This document shows positions 8,471 to 16,242 of a DNA stretch of 64,000 nt, in pieces. Origin of the DNA: Streptomyces sp. NBC_01210 (GTDB lineage: Bacteria > Actinomycetota > Actinomycetes > Streptomycetales > Streptomycetaceae); contig NZ_CP108549.1 in the NCBI RefSeq assembly GCF_036010325.1, positions 6,448,001 through 6,512,000 of the forward strand. The letters are read 5' to 3'. The notes beneath the pieces were generated by a model. It was given only the letters and a program-made list of their open reading frames with translations, did not search any database and was not told where the DNA came from. Numbering within the stretch: the stretch's first letter is position 1; each line of letters starts with the position of its first letter. A program made the position numbers and the translations under genes.

Positions 8471-8785
8471 TCACGCTTCCTTCGGTCCGGCCTCTTCCGC
8501 GAGGCGGCCCAGGGCGTCGAACTTGCCGCCCCACACGGACTGGAGGAAGCCGAAGAGCGGTCCGAGGGCTTCCCGGTCGGCCCGGTAGAACCGCTTGGTG
8601 CCGTCCTTGCGCAGCGTCACCAGGCCCGCGTCCCGCAGCACCTTCAGATGCTGGGAAACCGCGCCGAAGGTGACCTCGAAGCGGGCCGCGATCTCGCCTG
8701 CGGGCAGCTCGTCGTTCCAGATCAGCCGGAGGATCTCGCGCCGTCTGGGCTGAGCGATCGCCTGTACCGGGTCCACACTCGTCAT
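8471..8785 (-). CDS. ArsR-family winged-helix repressor
   Basis: A 104-residue regulator with the ArsR/SmtB fold: AIAQPRRREILRLIWNDE, then the recognition helix TFGAVSQHLKVLRDAGLV and the wing LRKDGTKRFYRAD. No metal-binding cysteines are seen, so it is probably one of the non-metal ArsR proteins usually paired with an SRPBCC/AHSA1 enzyme or a transporter. The ATG at 8785 is the natural start, since upstream sequence in the frame is out of character. Immediately upstream on the opposite strand is the decayed tail of a DHA2 transporter, which suggests it has lost its former partner. Confidence 0.88.
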   Translation of the reverse strand: MTSVDPVQAIAQPRRREILRLIWNDELPAGEIAARFEVTFGAVSQHLKVLRDAGLVTLRKDGTKRFYRADREALGPLFGFLQSVWGGKFDALGRLAEEAGPKEA

Positions 8786-8786
8786 T

Positions 8787-9162
8787 TTAGTCGAGCAGCC
8801 AGGCGCGGGCCTCGCCGTCGCCCAGCACGTCGGCGCCCAGGCGGGCCCTCGGCAGGCGCAGGCCCTGGTGGACGCGGTGAACGGCGCCTTCTCGGACGCC
8901 GTCACGCACACCAGCCTGGTCGGCACGGTGATCCTCGGCGTCGGCACGGTGCTCGTCGCTGCTGCTGCCGTGCCGCGGCGGGGCAGCCGAGCCGCAGGTC
9001 GCGGCCGAGGAGGAGCGCGAGCTCACGCTGACGGGCCGGTGCGCCGGGAGCCTGCGGTACGGACCGCGCCGGACGGACTGGACGGACCGGACTGGACGGA
9101 CCGGACCGGACCGAACGGACCGGAGGAACCGGACCGGAGGAACCGGACCGGGACGCCCCTGA
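8787..9162 (+). pseudogene. Remnant of a DHA2-type MFS transporter (C-terminal end only)
   Basis: From about 8790 a plus-strand frame reads like the end of an EmrB/QacA-type exporter: GAGLAVAQHVGAQAGP, then ALVDAVNGAFSDAVTHTSL, then a last membrane helix VGTVILGVGTVLVAAAAVP. There is no start codon and nothing of the preceding 12-13 helices. After about 8985 the natural continuation (AEPQVAAEEERELTLTGRC, stop at 9160-9162) is in a different frame, so there is also a frameshift. Assigning it to the transporter family rests on resemblance to DHA2 C-termini, including the intact one at 41963-43486. Confidence 0.6.
9071..9151. repeat. Low-complexity GGACCGGA-type repeat tract
   Basis: About 80 bases made of short imperfect iterations of GGACGGA, GGACCGGA and CGGAGGAAC. 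It lies downstream of the DUF1996 gene and overlaps the tail of the transporter remnant. No coding meaning is apparent. Confidence 0.7.
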
Positions 9163-9209
9163 CCCGCAGATTGCTGGGCGTCCCGGACCCGGATTCGCAC
9201 GAATGGGGC

Positions 9210-10181
9210 TCACTGCTGGATCGGATTGCCGTCCGTCCCGCAGATGTACCCCGCGACGATGCAGTTGGCCACCCGGCGCTTCAGCTCACCGTCGTCCCAG
9301 GCGTTGAAGAAGTCGCCGTGGAAGGTGTAGCCGGGCTGGTCGGTCACATTGACGCCGTTTCTGGTGCCCGCGAGCGTCAGCCCGCCGCCGTTGACCGGCC
9401 AGGTGATCAGCAGCTCCAGCCGCGGCACGACCACGGGGTGCGAAGCGGGGCAGGTCTGACCGGCCGCGTACGCCATGTGGTCCCGGTGGTTGGCGGTGTC
9501 CAGGTTCTTCCCGTCCCAGCAGGTCGGGAAGTCCAGATAGTTCTCCAGCTTGGTGCCGGGCGGGCAGTTGATGAACTCCCGGCTGGACTCGGGCCGGCCC
9601 ACGCACGACCAGCGCGCTGCCGGGTTCTGGTCGGGAGAGGTGGCCAGGGCGTTGCCGACGACGTAGCGCAGACCGCGCGGATGGGCCACGGCCCGGGTGT
9701 GGGCGGTGATGCCCTGGTAGTAGACGGTGACCCGCTCGGGGGCCACCGGGACTCCGTTCTTGTAGAGGGTGGGGGTCCAGTACGAGGAAAGGTCCACCGT
9801 GGGCGTGCAGTTGGTGGTGCCGGCGGCCAGCGACTGGAGCGTCGAGGCCGCGTTCGCGGTCCTGTTCCCGTAGAACTCATGGATGTGCGAACGGCCCACC
9901 TGCCCCGGGAAGACGATCGGGTCGTCGCCCTTGCGGTGGCTGGAGAAGCAGTCCGCGCGGAATTCGCTGCCGCGCACCGGGGCCGCGGCCTGTGCGACGA
10001 TCGCGGCCGTCTGGGCGGCGGTGAAGGTGTAGGCATGGCCGTTGTGGCCCGACATGGCACGGTGGGATGCGGTGTGGCCCGAAACGGTGTCGGGAGCCGC
10101 TCGTTCGGTCCTTGCGGTGATCCATCCCGCCGTGATCAGGAAGATCACGGCGGCAAGGCACGCGAGCAGTCGGCGGAACAT
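9210..10181 (-). CDS. Secreted DUF1996-domain protein
   Basis: A 323-residue protein with an N-terminal signal or anchor helix (MFRRLLACLAAVIFLITAGW). The DUF1996 hallmarks are present: FRADCFSSHRKGDDPIVFPG, the HIHEFYGN motif, and a cysteine-rich core with FPTCWDGKNLDTANHRDHMAY. DUF1996 proteins are secreted and often sit beside or on glycan-active enzymes in actinobacteria and fungi; their activity is not established. The ATG at 10181 has AGGAGG six bases upstream. It follows the GH16 gene by 34 bases on the same strand, so the two form an operon and probably act on the same extracellular beta-glucan (inference). Confidence 0.88.
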   Translation of the reverse strand: MFRRLLACLAAVIFLITAGWITARTERAAPDTVSGHTASHRAMSGHNGHAYTFTAAQTAAIVAQAAAPVRGSEFRADCFSSHRKGDDPIVFPGQVGRSHIHEFYGNRTANAASTLQSLAAGTTNCTPTVDLSSYWTPTLYKNGVPVAPERVTVYYQGITAHTRAVAHPRGLRYVVGNALATSPDQNPAARWSCVGRPESSREFINCPPGTKLENYLDFPTCWDGKNLDTANHRDHMAYAAGQTCPASHPVVVPRLELLITWPVNGGGLTLAGTRNGVNVTDQPGYTFHGDFFNAWDDGELKRRVANCIVAGYICGTDGNPIQQ

Positions 10182-10215
10182 TGCGGTCCTCCTGGGTTCA
10201 CTGGGTTCACTGGAT

Positions 10216-11694
10216 TCAGTCGAAGGGGATGCGTACGACGGACTGGTTACCGACGCCGACCGTGCTGGCACCGCCGCCGATGGCGTTCCAGACCTCGATC
10301 TGCACCTTGCCGTTCGTCAGATCGCCGAGCGCCCCGGTGGACGACTTGAGGCCCCTCGCCTGGGTGTAGTGCTCCCAGCCCGCGACGGGGTCGGTGGCGA
10401 AGTAGTTGTACGTCTCCGTCCGGTCCCAGCTCCCGTCGCCCGTCCGGTCGTAACTCACCCTGATCTGCTGGCCGTTGGCCACCGTGGAGCCCGCGTCGAG
10501 GAACAGGTCGAACTGCGTCGCGCCGCCGTTGTACTTTCTGGTGATCCCGGCCGAGGTGAAGACCTGCGGGTTGTGCGGGGTGCCGTCGTGGTTGGCGCCG
10601 CCCGCCGAGGCGAGGCTCACCGTCGAGGCCGATGCCGCCGCGTCGCCCGCGCCTCCTCCCGTACGCAGATACAGCTGGGAGGAGCCGGAGGGCGGGGGAG
10701 TGGTGGGCGGGTCGGTCGTGGGCGGTGTCGTGGGCGGGGTGGTCGAGCCGCCGCCCTTGGTCCAGACGGCGATGTAGTCGACGAGCATGGGGCGGCCGGG
10801 GACGGTCGCGGGCGTCGGGGTCTTGCCGGCCAGCGCGTCGGGGAACGCGCCGCCGATCGCGACATTGAGCAGGATGAAGTAGCCCGCGTGGTTGGTCATG
10901 TTCGCCCAGGTCCCGGCGTCCACGCGGTTCTCGGCGACGCTGTGGAACAGCTGGCCGTCCACGTACCAGCGCAGTTCATTGGGAGAGGTGGAGCGGTCCC
11001 ACTCGAAGCGGTACGTGTGGAATGCGGACTGGCAACTCGCGCCGGGGCAGGCGCGGTTGTTGGCGATGCCGCTGGTCTCGTTGCAGGGGCCTCCGGGGTT
11101 GACCCCGCAGTGCAGCACACCCCAGACGGAGTTGATGCCGTTGACGTTCTCCATGATGTCGAACTCGCCGATGGACGGCCAGTTCCAGTAGTTGCCGCGG
11201 TAGGGCGCGCCGAGGGCCCAGAAGGCGGGCCAGTAGCCGAGCGCGGCCTGGCCGGTCACATTCGGCATCTGGATCCGGCCCTCGATGCGCAGCGTTCCCC
11301 CGGTCGGGGCCTTGAAGTCGGTGCGCTTGGTCTCGACACGGCCGGAGGTCCAGTTGCCCCCGCCGTCCCGGAGGGGAGTGATGCGCAGATTGCCGGTGCC
11401 GTCGAGGCTGAGGTTGTCGGGGTTGTTGGTGTAGTTCTGGATTTCGCCGGTGCCCCAGTTGCCGGGCCCGTTCGGGTAGGCGTGGCCGAGGTCGATCTGC
11501 CAGTTGGCCGACGAGGGCAGGGTGCGGTTGGCACCGTTGAAATCGTCGCTCCACTGGAGATTCCAGCCGGGCGTGGGCGGTACGTCACCGCGAGCCGACC
11601 CCGCGCCGGTCATGGCGATGAAACCGGCGAGGGCCACGGTCATGGCGACGATCACGGTGAGCAAGGGGGTGCGTTTGATGCGGCTCGTGCTCAA
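10216..11694 (-). CDS. Secreted GH16 beta-1,3-glucanase with C-terminal binding domain
   Basis: A 492-residue exported hydrolase. It has a signal peptide (about 1-37, ending GSARG), a GH16 domain (about 38-310), a Pro/Thr linker (TTPPTTPPTTDPPTTPPP) and a C-terminal beta-rich domain of about 150 residues that is probably carbohydrate-binding. The catalytic motif is GEFDIMENVNG, with the two glutamates of the ExDxxE signature; the extra M residue is typical of laminarinases. The start is TTG at 11694: there is no ATG or GTG nearby, and GGAGG lies six bases upstream. A promoter and a perfect 16-bp palindrome precede it, suggesting LacI-type repression relieved by a glucan breakdown product. Confidence 0.93.
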   Translation of the reverse strand: MSTSRIKRTPLLTVIVAMTVALAGFIAMTGAGSARGDVPPTPGWNLQWSDDFNGANRTLPSSANWQIDLGHAYPNGPGNWGTGEIQNYTNNPDNLSLDGTGNLRITPLRDGGGNWTSGRVETKRTDFKAPTGGTLRIEGRIQMPNVTGQAALGYWPAFWALGAPYRGNYWNWPSIGEFDIMENVNGINSVWGVLHCGVNPGGPCNETSGIANNRACPGASCQSAFHTYRFEWDRSTSPNELRWYVDGQLFHSVAENRVDAGTWANMTNHAGYFILLNVAIGGAFPDALAGKTPTPATVPGRPMLVDYIAVWTKGGGSTTPPTTPPTTDPPTTPPPSGSSQLYLRTGGGAGDAAASASTVSLASAGGANHDGTPHNPQVFTSAGITRKYNGGATQFDLFLDAGSTVANGQQIRVSYDRTGDGSWDRTETYNYFATDPVAGWEHYTQARGLKSSTGALGDLTNGKVQIEVWNAIGGGASTVGVGNQSVVRIPFD

Positions 11695-11727
11695 GGAACA
11701 CCTCCGGGAGGGTGGTGCCGAGGGGGA

Positions 11728-11743
11728 TTGAGAGCGCTCTCAA
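11728..11743. promoter_or_regulatory. 16-bp perfect palindrome, LacI-type operator
   Basis: TTGAGAGCGCTCTCAA is fully symmetric with the central CG typical of LacI-family sites; it resembles the CebR-type box TGGGAGCGCTCCCA. It lies just downstream of the GH16 promoter, where a bound repressor would block transcription. Confidence 0.7.
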
Positions 11744-11748
11744 ACAGT

Positions 11749-11777
11749 TTTGTAGATGTAGACAGTCCAGCCGTCAA
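11749..11777 (-). promoter_or_regulatory. Candidate promoter of the GH16-DUF1996 operon
   Basis: Minus strand: -35 TTGACG (11772-11777), 17-base spacer, -10 TACAAA (11749-11754). The 16-bp palindrome begins five bases downstream. Confidence 0.55.
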
Positions 11778-11832
11778 TGGCTGCACACCGTTAACTTCCT
11801 GAACGCGTCGCCGGCTTGGACTGAACCGCTGG

Positions 11833-11910
11833 TCAGGAGCGGACGGCCGCGTCGCTCCCGTCGCTCCCGTAGGCCGACGAGGCGTCAAGCGCCGCCAGCT
11901 CCGGCGCGCT
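11833..11910 (-). pseudogene. Truncated 3' fragment of an unidentified gene
   Basis: A minus-strand frame ending at 11833 reads LSAPELAALDASSAYG and then SDGSDAAVRS before the stop. The composition is protein-like, but it loses sense at about 11911, where the Lrp fragment on the other strand begins. It looks like the last 25 codons of a gene cut by a deletion. I do not recognise the family. Confidence 0.4.
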
Positions 11911-12087
11911 CAGGTGATCGAGGTCCACCATGTCGTCGGCGAGGACTGCTGGATCATCAAGGTCGCGGTGACCGACACGGTCCATCTCGAGGACGTACTG
12001 GAGCAGACGTCGGCTCTCGGTCGTACGACGACATCGGTTGTGCTGACCTCGCCGGTGGAACGCAAGCCGCTGCTGCCCCCGCGGTGA
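11911..12087 (+). pseudogene. C-terminal half of an Lrp/AsnC-family regulator
   Basis: The plus frame reads VIEVHHVVGEDCWIIKVAV, then HLEDVLEQTSALGRTTTSVV, then LTSPVERKPLLPPR and a TGA. This is the effector-binding (RAM) domain of Lrp/AsnC proteins, with the GED(C/Y) and GRTTTSVVLTSP signatures. The DNA-binding half and a start codon are missing; upstream, the sequence belongs to a minus-strand fragment. It is therefore a remnant left by a deletion or inversion, next to an intact imine-reductase-like gene. Confidence 0.75.
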
Positions 12088-12210
12088 CTTGCCCCGTACC
12101 GACCTGCCATGCACCGACCTGGCGGCACCGCACTGACCTCGATGTTTACCTTGCGGTGCGTAGCTGACTTATGTGTAGGTACTTGTGGGGAAGTTGGGCA
12201 CCGAAGAAGC

Positions 12211-13128
12211 ATGGCGGACATGTCCACCACCAAGAACGGCCCCCTTGCCTCTGCCACCGTCCGTACTTCTGTCACCGTCCTCGGGCTCGGCGCGATGGGC
12301 CAGGCCCTCGCCGGCGCCCTCCTCGACGCGGGCCACCCCACCACCGTCTGGAACCGCTCTCCCGGCAAGGGCGACGAGCTCACCGCCCGCGGCGCGGTCC
12401 GCGCCGCCAGTGCGGAAGAGGCCGTACGGGCAAGCGAGTTGACCGTCGTCTGCGTGGTCGACTACGACGCCGCCCAGGCGATCCTCGACCCCCTGGGCGA
12501 TGCGCTTCACGGCCGGGCGCTGGTCAATGTCACCTCGGACACGCCGGAGCGCTCGCGTGCGGCGGCGGCCTGGGCGGCCGAGCGGTCCATCGCCTATCTG
12601 GACGGCGCGGTCATGGTGCCGACCCCGCTCATCGGCTCGCCCGACGCGCTGCTTTTCTACTCCGGCTCGCAGGAGGCGTTCGAGCGGTACGAGTCCGCCT
12701 TGAAGGCCCTCGGCGGCAAGGCCGCGTTCGTCGGCACGGATCCCGGGCTCGCCGCGCTCTACGATCTGTCGCTGCTCGACTTCTTCTACGGCAGCATCTC
12801 GGGCCTGGTGCACGCGTACGCGCTGGCCAGGGCCGACGGGGTCAAGGCGGTCGACATCGCCCGGTATCTGAGCACCATCGTCCAGATTCTGCCGCCCATC
12901 GCGGAGTACACGGCGGCCAACATCGACGCGGGCAGCTATCCGGGAACACAGGCCAACCTCGGCATGATGGCGGCGGGCGTCGAGCACATCCTGCACGCGG
13001 CGCAGACCCGCGGTCTCGACGTCTCCCACCTGGAGTCCATCAAGTCCGTCGCCGACAGGGCGATCGCGAAGGGCCACGGCGCCGACGACTGGGCGAGCAC
13101 GTACGAGGCCGTCACCGCGGAGTCCTGA
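12211..13128 (+). CDS. NAD(P)-dependent imine reductase / beta-hydroxyacid dehydrogenase family
   Basis: A 305-residue cytoplasmic oxidoreductase. The N-terminal Rossmann fold has VLGLGAMGQALAGALLDAG and the NADP-type loop WNRSPGK. The helical C-terminal domain dimerises around the active site. The segment ALYDLSLLDFFYGSISGLVH has an aspartate where hydroxyacid dehydrogenases carry the catalytic lysine, which is the mark of the imine-reductase branch. It may reduce a cyclic imine, or be one of the many such proteins with unknown substrate. ATG 12211 is used; ATG 12220 is an alternative and neither has a strong ribosome site. It stands alone, next to an Lrp remnant. Confidence 0.85.
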   Translation: MADMSTTKNGPLASATVRTSVTVLGLGAMGQALAGALLDAGHPTTVWNRSPGKGDELTARGAVRAASAEEAVRASELTVVCVVDYDAAQAILDPLGDALHGRALVNVTSDTPERSRAAAAWAAERSIAYLDGAVMVPTPLIGSPDALLFYSGSQEAFERYESALKALGGKAAFVGTDPGLAALYDLSLLDFFYGSISGLVHAYALARADGVKAVDIARYLSTIVQILPPIAEYTAANIDAGSYPGTQANLGMMAAGVEHILHAAQTRGLDVSHLESIKSVADRAIAKGHGADDWASTYEAVTAES

Positions 13129-13149
13129 GCCGGGGGGATCAGCCTGTTG

Positions 13150-13169
13150 CCTTGACGCCGACGTCAAGG
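13150..13169. promoter_or_regulatory. Inverted-repeat operator of the MerR-thioredoxin operon
   Basis: CCTTGACG-CCGA-CGTCAAGG, perfect 8-bp arms, 15 bases upstream of the MerR start. The CTTGAC/GTCAAG half-sites are of the kind used by MerR-family proteins and include a TTGACG -35-like box, so autoregulation is likely. Confidence 0.6.
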
Positions 13170-13184
13170 ATTACCGTCGAGGAC

Positions 13185-13604
13185 ATGCGAATCGGCGAGC
13201 TGGCGGAGCGGGCCGGGACGACCACCCGCACTCTGCGCTACTACGAGTCCCGCGGGCTCCTGCCCGCCCGGCGCGCGGTGAACGGCTACCGCACGTACGA
13301 CGAGGACGATCTGCGGCTGCTCCAGCAGATCCGGACCCTGCAGGACTTCGGGTTCGATCTGGAGGAGACCAGACCCTTCGTCGACTGTCTGCGCGCCGGG
13401 CACCCGGCGGGCGACTCCTGCCCCGCCTCGCTCGCGGTCTACCGCGCCAAGCTCGGTGAGCTGGACACGCTCATCGACCAGCTCCAGTCGGTGCGCGCCC
13501 AGGTCGGTGCGCAGCTCGCGCGGGCGGAGCTGGAGGCGCAGGCCGATGTTCCGGGCGGTCCGGAGCCACGCTGTGAACTGACGTACGGAGGGGAAGACGA
13601 ATGA
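13185..13604 (+). CDS. MerR-family regulator
   Basis: A 139-residue regulator with the N-terminal MerR winged helix (MRIGELAERAGTTTRTLRYY, then YESRGLLPARR and NGYRTY). The dimerisation helix spans about residues 75-115. Only two cysteines are seen in the C-terminal half (VDCLRAGHPAGDSCP, C65 and C75), in the region where metal- or redox-sensing MerR proteins carry ligands. A third occurs in PEPRCEL near the end. The ATG at 13185 is placed by the start of the domain. Its stop overlaps the thioredoxin ATG in an ATGA, so the pair is one operon, which suggests a thiol- or metal-stress response. Confidence 0.9.
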   Translation: MRIGELAERAGTTTRTLRYYESRGLLPARRAVNGYRTYDEDDLRLLQQIRTLQDFGFDLEETRPFVDCLRAGHPAGDSCPASLAVYRAKLGELDTLIDQLQSVRAQVGAQLARAELEAQADVPGGPEPRCELTYGGEDE

Positions 13605-13933
13605 TCCACGCAGAAGGCGTCGCCGCGGTGACGGACAACGACTTCGACGACGAGGTGCTGAAGGCGGGACTGCCGGTCCTGGTGGAGTTCACCGCCGACT
13701 GGTGCGGCCCGTGCCGCCAGCTCGCGCCGGTGTTGAGCGCTCTCGCCGCCGAGGAGGCCGACCGGCTCAAGGTCGTACAGCTCGATGTGGACACCAATCC
13801 GGAGGTCATGGTGCGGTACGGCGTGCTGTCGATGCCGACGCTGATGGTGTTCCGCGGGGGCGAGCCGGTGAAGTCGATGGTCGGCGCCCGGCCCAAGCGA
13901 CGGCTGCTCCAGGAACTGGAGGACGTGCTCTAG
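13601..13933 (+). CDS. trxA: Thioredoxin
   Basis: A 110-residue thioredoxin with the redox motif WCGPC (C35 and C38) and the cis-proline segment SMPTLMVFRGG. Length and fold are standard, and it is cytoplasmic. It reduces protein disulfides with electrons from thioredoxin reductase, which is not in this window. It is translationally coupled to a MerR regulator with a dyad operator upstream, so this copy is probably an inducible stress thioredoxin rather than the housekeeping one. Confidence 0.95.
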   Translation: MIHAEGVAAVTDNDFDDEVLKAGLPVLVEFTADWCGPCRQLAPVLSALAAEEADRLKVVQLDVDTNPEVMVRYGVLSMPTLMVFRGGEPVKSMVGARPKRRLLQELEDVL

Positions 13934-13969
13934 CCCGCTGTCGGCCCGCCCTCTCCTCGGCCGGAGAGC

Positions 13970-15466
13970 TCACGGGGCTCCCGGCGTGAGGAGCTGTGCA
14001 CCGGGGGCCCACCAGCCGGCCAGCGGGCCGTCCGAGAGGCGGATCATGTAACGGCCCTCGACCAGAGCCCGGCGGTTGTAGTACACGGGCGTGTCCTTCG
14101 GGTACGTGACCGTCCTGGGTGCCGCTTTCATCGTCGGGCTCGTGTGGCAGATCACGCTCACGCCCGCCTTGAACACCGCGCGGCGCGCCGGGCGGTAGTC
14201 CGCGCCGCACCACTCCCCGTGCAGGCGGACCGCGGGAAAGCGTTCGGCCACGTACCACTCCGCCTCCGGCCCGTCCGCCAGCAGACAGTGAATGCCGCGG
14301 CCCAGGATGCGGGTCCGGCGGGAGGCCGTGAACTGCCGGGGACGGCGCAGGTCGAGCGTACGTGTCGCGGTGACGGCACCCTCCTCGGTGAAGCGGAACA
14401 GGGTGTGCGTGCCGTCCTGGAGGGTGACCCGTCCACCAGAGGCGCCCAAAGAAGGCGGCGGGTAGTCGTCGGTCAGCAGGTCCGCATGCGCGGCGAAGCG
14501 CTCGCTGCCGGAAAGCCAGGACAACTGGAGCAGCAGATCGATGTGGACCGGATGGTAGTGATCTGTCGGGATCTCGTGCGTTCGGCAGTAGTGCGAAAGC
14601 CAGCCCGGATTGCGCAGGTCCGGGAAGTACGCGTGGAGCGTCGTCAAGGAACCGTCGAAGAGTTGCTCTGCCAGCGGATTCCTGCTCATCGCGTGGTAGT
14701 CCCACAGCCCGAGCGCCGCGAACATGAAGCCGTTGTATGTGTAGTCCGAGGTGCCGGGCGCGTCGATCGGGTACTCCTGGATCCACAGGTGGTCTCTTTC
14801 GTCCTGTGCGACCACCCACGGCCCTTTGTCATTCCCGACAAGCAAGGAAGCGAACGCTTTGTCGGCCGCAGCCCGGTACCGCGCCCGGTCCGCCGACGGG
14901 ACGCCGGCGTACCGGGCCAACTGGGAGAAGAGACTGAGTGCCTCGCCCTGTGCCATGCCCGAGTACCAGGGGGCCCGGTAGGTCACGCCCTCGTGCACGT
15001 CGTGCCTGAAGTCGAAGGGATACGGGAAGAACCAGGCGCCGCGCGCCTGATGCCGTCTCTGTATCACCCGGTCCGCCTGCGCCCGCGCCCGTCGAAGGAA
15101 GTACGAGTCCCCTGTTTGCCGGTGGCTTGCCAGGTTTTCCAGACCGTACTGAATCTGTCCGACGGGGTGGTCGTACAACCGGCCGTGTGCACGGAACATC
15201 CGGACGTCCGAAGCATCGTGCGGCGCGGAGTCAGTCCGTTCCGCCGTGCGTTTGCGCCAGGGCTGCATGCCATCGGGCACATCGAGCGCAACGCGATAGC
15301 CCCCGGTGCGGAACGCGAACGGCAGCCCTGTCGGCGTCTCTTCAGTCTCCGTTGTCGTTCCGTACATCCGGCCCACGGCAAAACCGCCCCCGGACAGCCC
15401 GGCGGCCGCAGCGGCGGCACCTGCGGTACGCAGGAAGCGTCTGCGGCCGGCATCAATGGCTGACAT
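13970..15466 (-). CDS. Tat-exported D-glucuronyl C5-epimerase-like protein
   Basis: A 498-residue protein. The N-terminus RRRFLRTAGAAAAAAGLSGG is a twin-arginine signal peptide, so it is exported folded. The central region matches the C5-epimerase C-terminal fold: IQYGLENLASHRQTGD, GAWFFPYPFDF, WYSGMAQGEALSLFSQLARY and YTYNGFMFAALGLWDYHA. These enzymes convert D-glucuronate to L-iduronate in heparin or heparosan and are rare in bacteria. The C-terminal third looks like an added beta domain. No glycosyltransferase neighbours are present, so the substrate polymer must be made elsewhere or come from the environment. Catalytic equivalence is not proven. Confidence 0.75.
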   Translation of the reverse strand: MSAIDAGRRRFLRTAGAAAAAAGLSGGGFAVGRMYGTTTETEETPTGLPFAFRTGGYRVALDVPDGMQPWRKRTAERTDSAPHDASDVRMFRAHGRLYDHPVGQIQYGLENLASHRQTGDSYFLRRARAQADRVIQRRHQARGAWFFPYPFDFRHDVHEGVTYRAPWYSGMAQGEALSLFSQLARYAGVPSADRARYRAAADKAFASLLVGNDKGPWVVAQDERDHLWIQEYPIDAPGTSDYTYNGFMFAALGLWDYHAMSRNPLAEQLFDGSLTTLHAYFPDLRNPGWLSHYCRTHEIPTDHYHPVHIDLLLQLSWLSGSERFAAHADLLTDDYPPPSLGASGGRVTLQDGTHTLFRFTEEGAVTATRTLDLRRPRQFTASRRTRILGRGIHCLLADGPEAEWYVAERFPAVRLHGEWCGADYRPARRAVFKAGVSVICHTSPTMKAAPRTVTYPKDTPVYYNRRALVEGRYMIRLSDGPLAGWWAPGAQLLTPGAP

Positions 15467-15716
15467 GTATTGGACCCCCTGGTCGGACGCGAACGCACGA
15501 CTGTCGAATGGACTGCATATGGCCGTTGCTTGAGCCCGTGCCTGGTCATGCCGGTGGCGACCGGCATGACGGATCGCCGTCTCCCGTCGATGCCGGCCGG
15601 ATGAGAAAAGAGGTCTCAGCGGACCGAAATGAGCTGGGCGCGGCTGCCGCAGAGCTGTCCGTGCGGGCGCACCGGTGCGCGCGACGAGCGCGTCCGAACG
15701 GAGAGGGAGCCGACGT

Positions 15717-15836
15717 TCACTGCGTCGGCGGTCTCCCCGATGGCACGATGCGTGTCGCCGCTGATGAAGAGGCAGGCTGAGCGCAAGAGGCGGCCCGCAG
15801 CAATTGGAGGAACTCGTCCTCGCGGGACTGAATCAT
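15717..15836 (-). CDS. Possible 39-residue protein or frameshifted remnant
   Basis: The ATG at 15836 is preceded by GGGGAGGGGACAGC, a good ribosome site. The product begins MIQSREDEFLQLLRAASC and ends at 15717. In the next minus frame the sequence continues plausibly (CLFISGDTHRAIGETADAV) to a stop at 15616, so this may be a longer gene broken by a frameshift. The family is not recognised. Confidence 0.25.
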   Translation of the reverse strand: MIQSREDEFLQLLRAASCAQPASSSAATRIVPSGRPPTQ

Positions 15837-16118
15837 GCTGTCCCCTCCCCATCCATCCCCGTTGCGTGCTTGGTCTCCGGGGCCTCCCAGCCCCTTCACT
15901 TCATTGACGCGACGGCGACGGCGAAATGTTTCACGCCGGCATCACCATGTGTGTGACCCGACGTTTCCTGTGTCTGGAGCGCATGGCCGGCGGAGCGTGG
16001 TCCGCTGTTCGCGAAGCCGTCCGTTCCGCAGAACGTGTGGCACAGGCCGCCCGGCGGGAGCTCCGGCCGTGCGCCCCGGAGCGCCAGTCGTTCGCGCACC
16101 CACCCCTTCGGCGCAAAA

Positions 16119-16153
16119 AAATACCCCGGACCGAATTGACGGCCGGGGTATTT
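16119..16153 (-). terminator. Strong hairpin with a T tract on the minus strand
   Basis: AAATACCCCGG and CCGGGGTATTT are perfect 11-bp arms around a 13-base loop. Read on the minus strand the stem runs into a T tract, like an intrinsic terminator. No minus-strand gene ends here, and the loop contains the likely -35 box of helR, so a regulatory role in helR expression is equally possible. Confidence 0.55.
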
Positions 16154-16166
16154 CTCTGCGTATATT
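16136..16166 (+). promoter_or_regulatory. Candidate helR promoter
   Basis: TTGACG (16136-16141) and TATATT (16161-16166) are separated by 19 bases, a little long. The -35 box lies in the loop of the 16119-16153 inverted repeat and the spacer contains its right arm, so a factor binding the repeat would control initiation. Confidence 0.4.
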
Positions 16167-16242
16167 GGATGTTTCCGTGTTCGTGCACACCAAAGGGCAC
16201 GGAGAAGTTCACTGGGGACACCGTATCGCGTCAGGAGCTGAA

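Larger units (their letters stand above)
15467..16242. other. 776-base region with few genes, upstream of helR
   Basis: Frames here are short and lack convincing codon structure. A 39-codon minus-strand frame with a good ribosome site is listed separately. The right part holds a strong hairpin (16119-16153) and a candidate promoter. No tRNA, repeat family or known riboswitch was recognised. Confidence 0.5.

Noticed and set aside
15841..15900. Rifamycin-associated element before helR (GGGGC...GCCCC)
   Set aside because: A GGGGCCTCCCAGCCCC stretch is present but its spacing and inner bases differ from the motif I remember, and it lies over 300 bases from the helR start.
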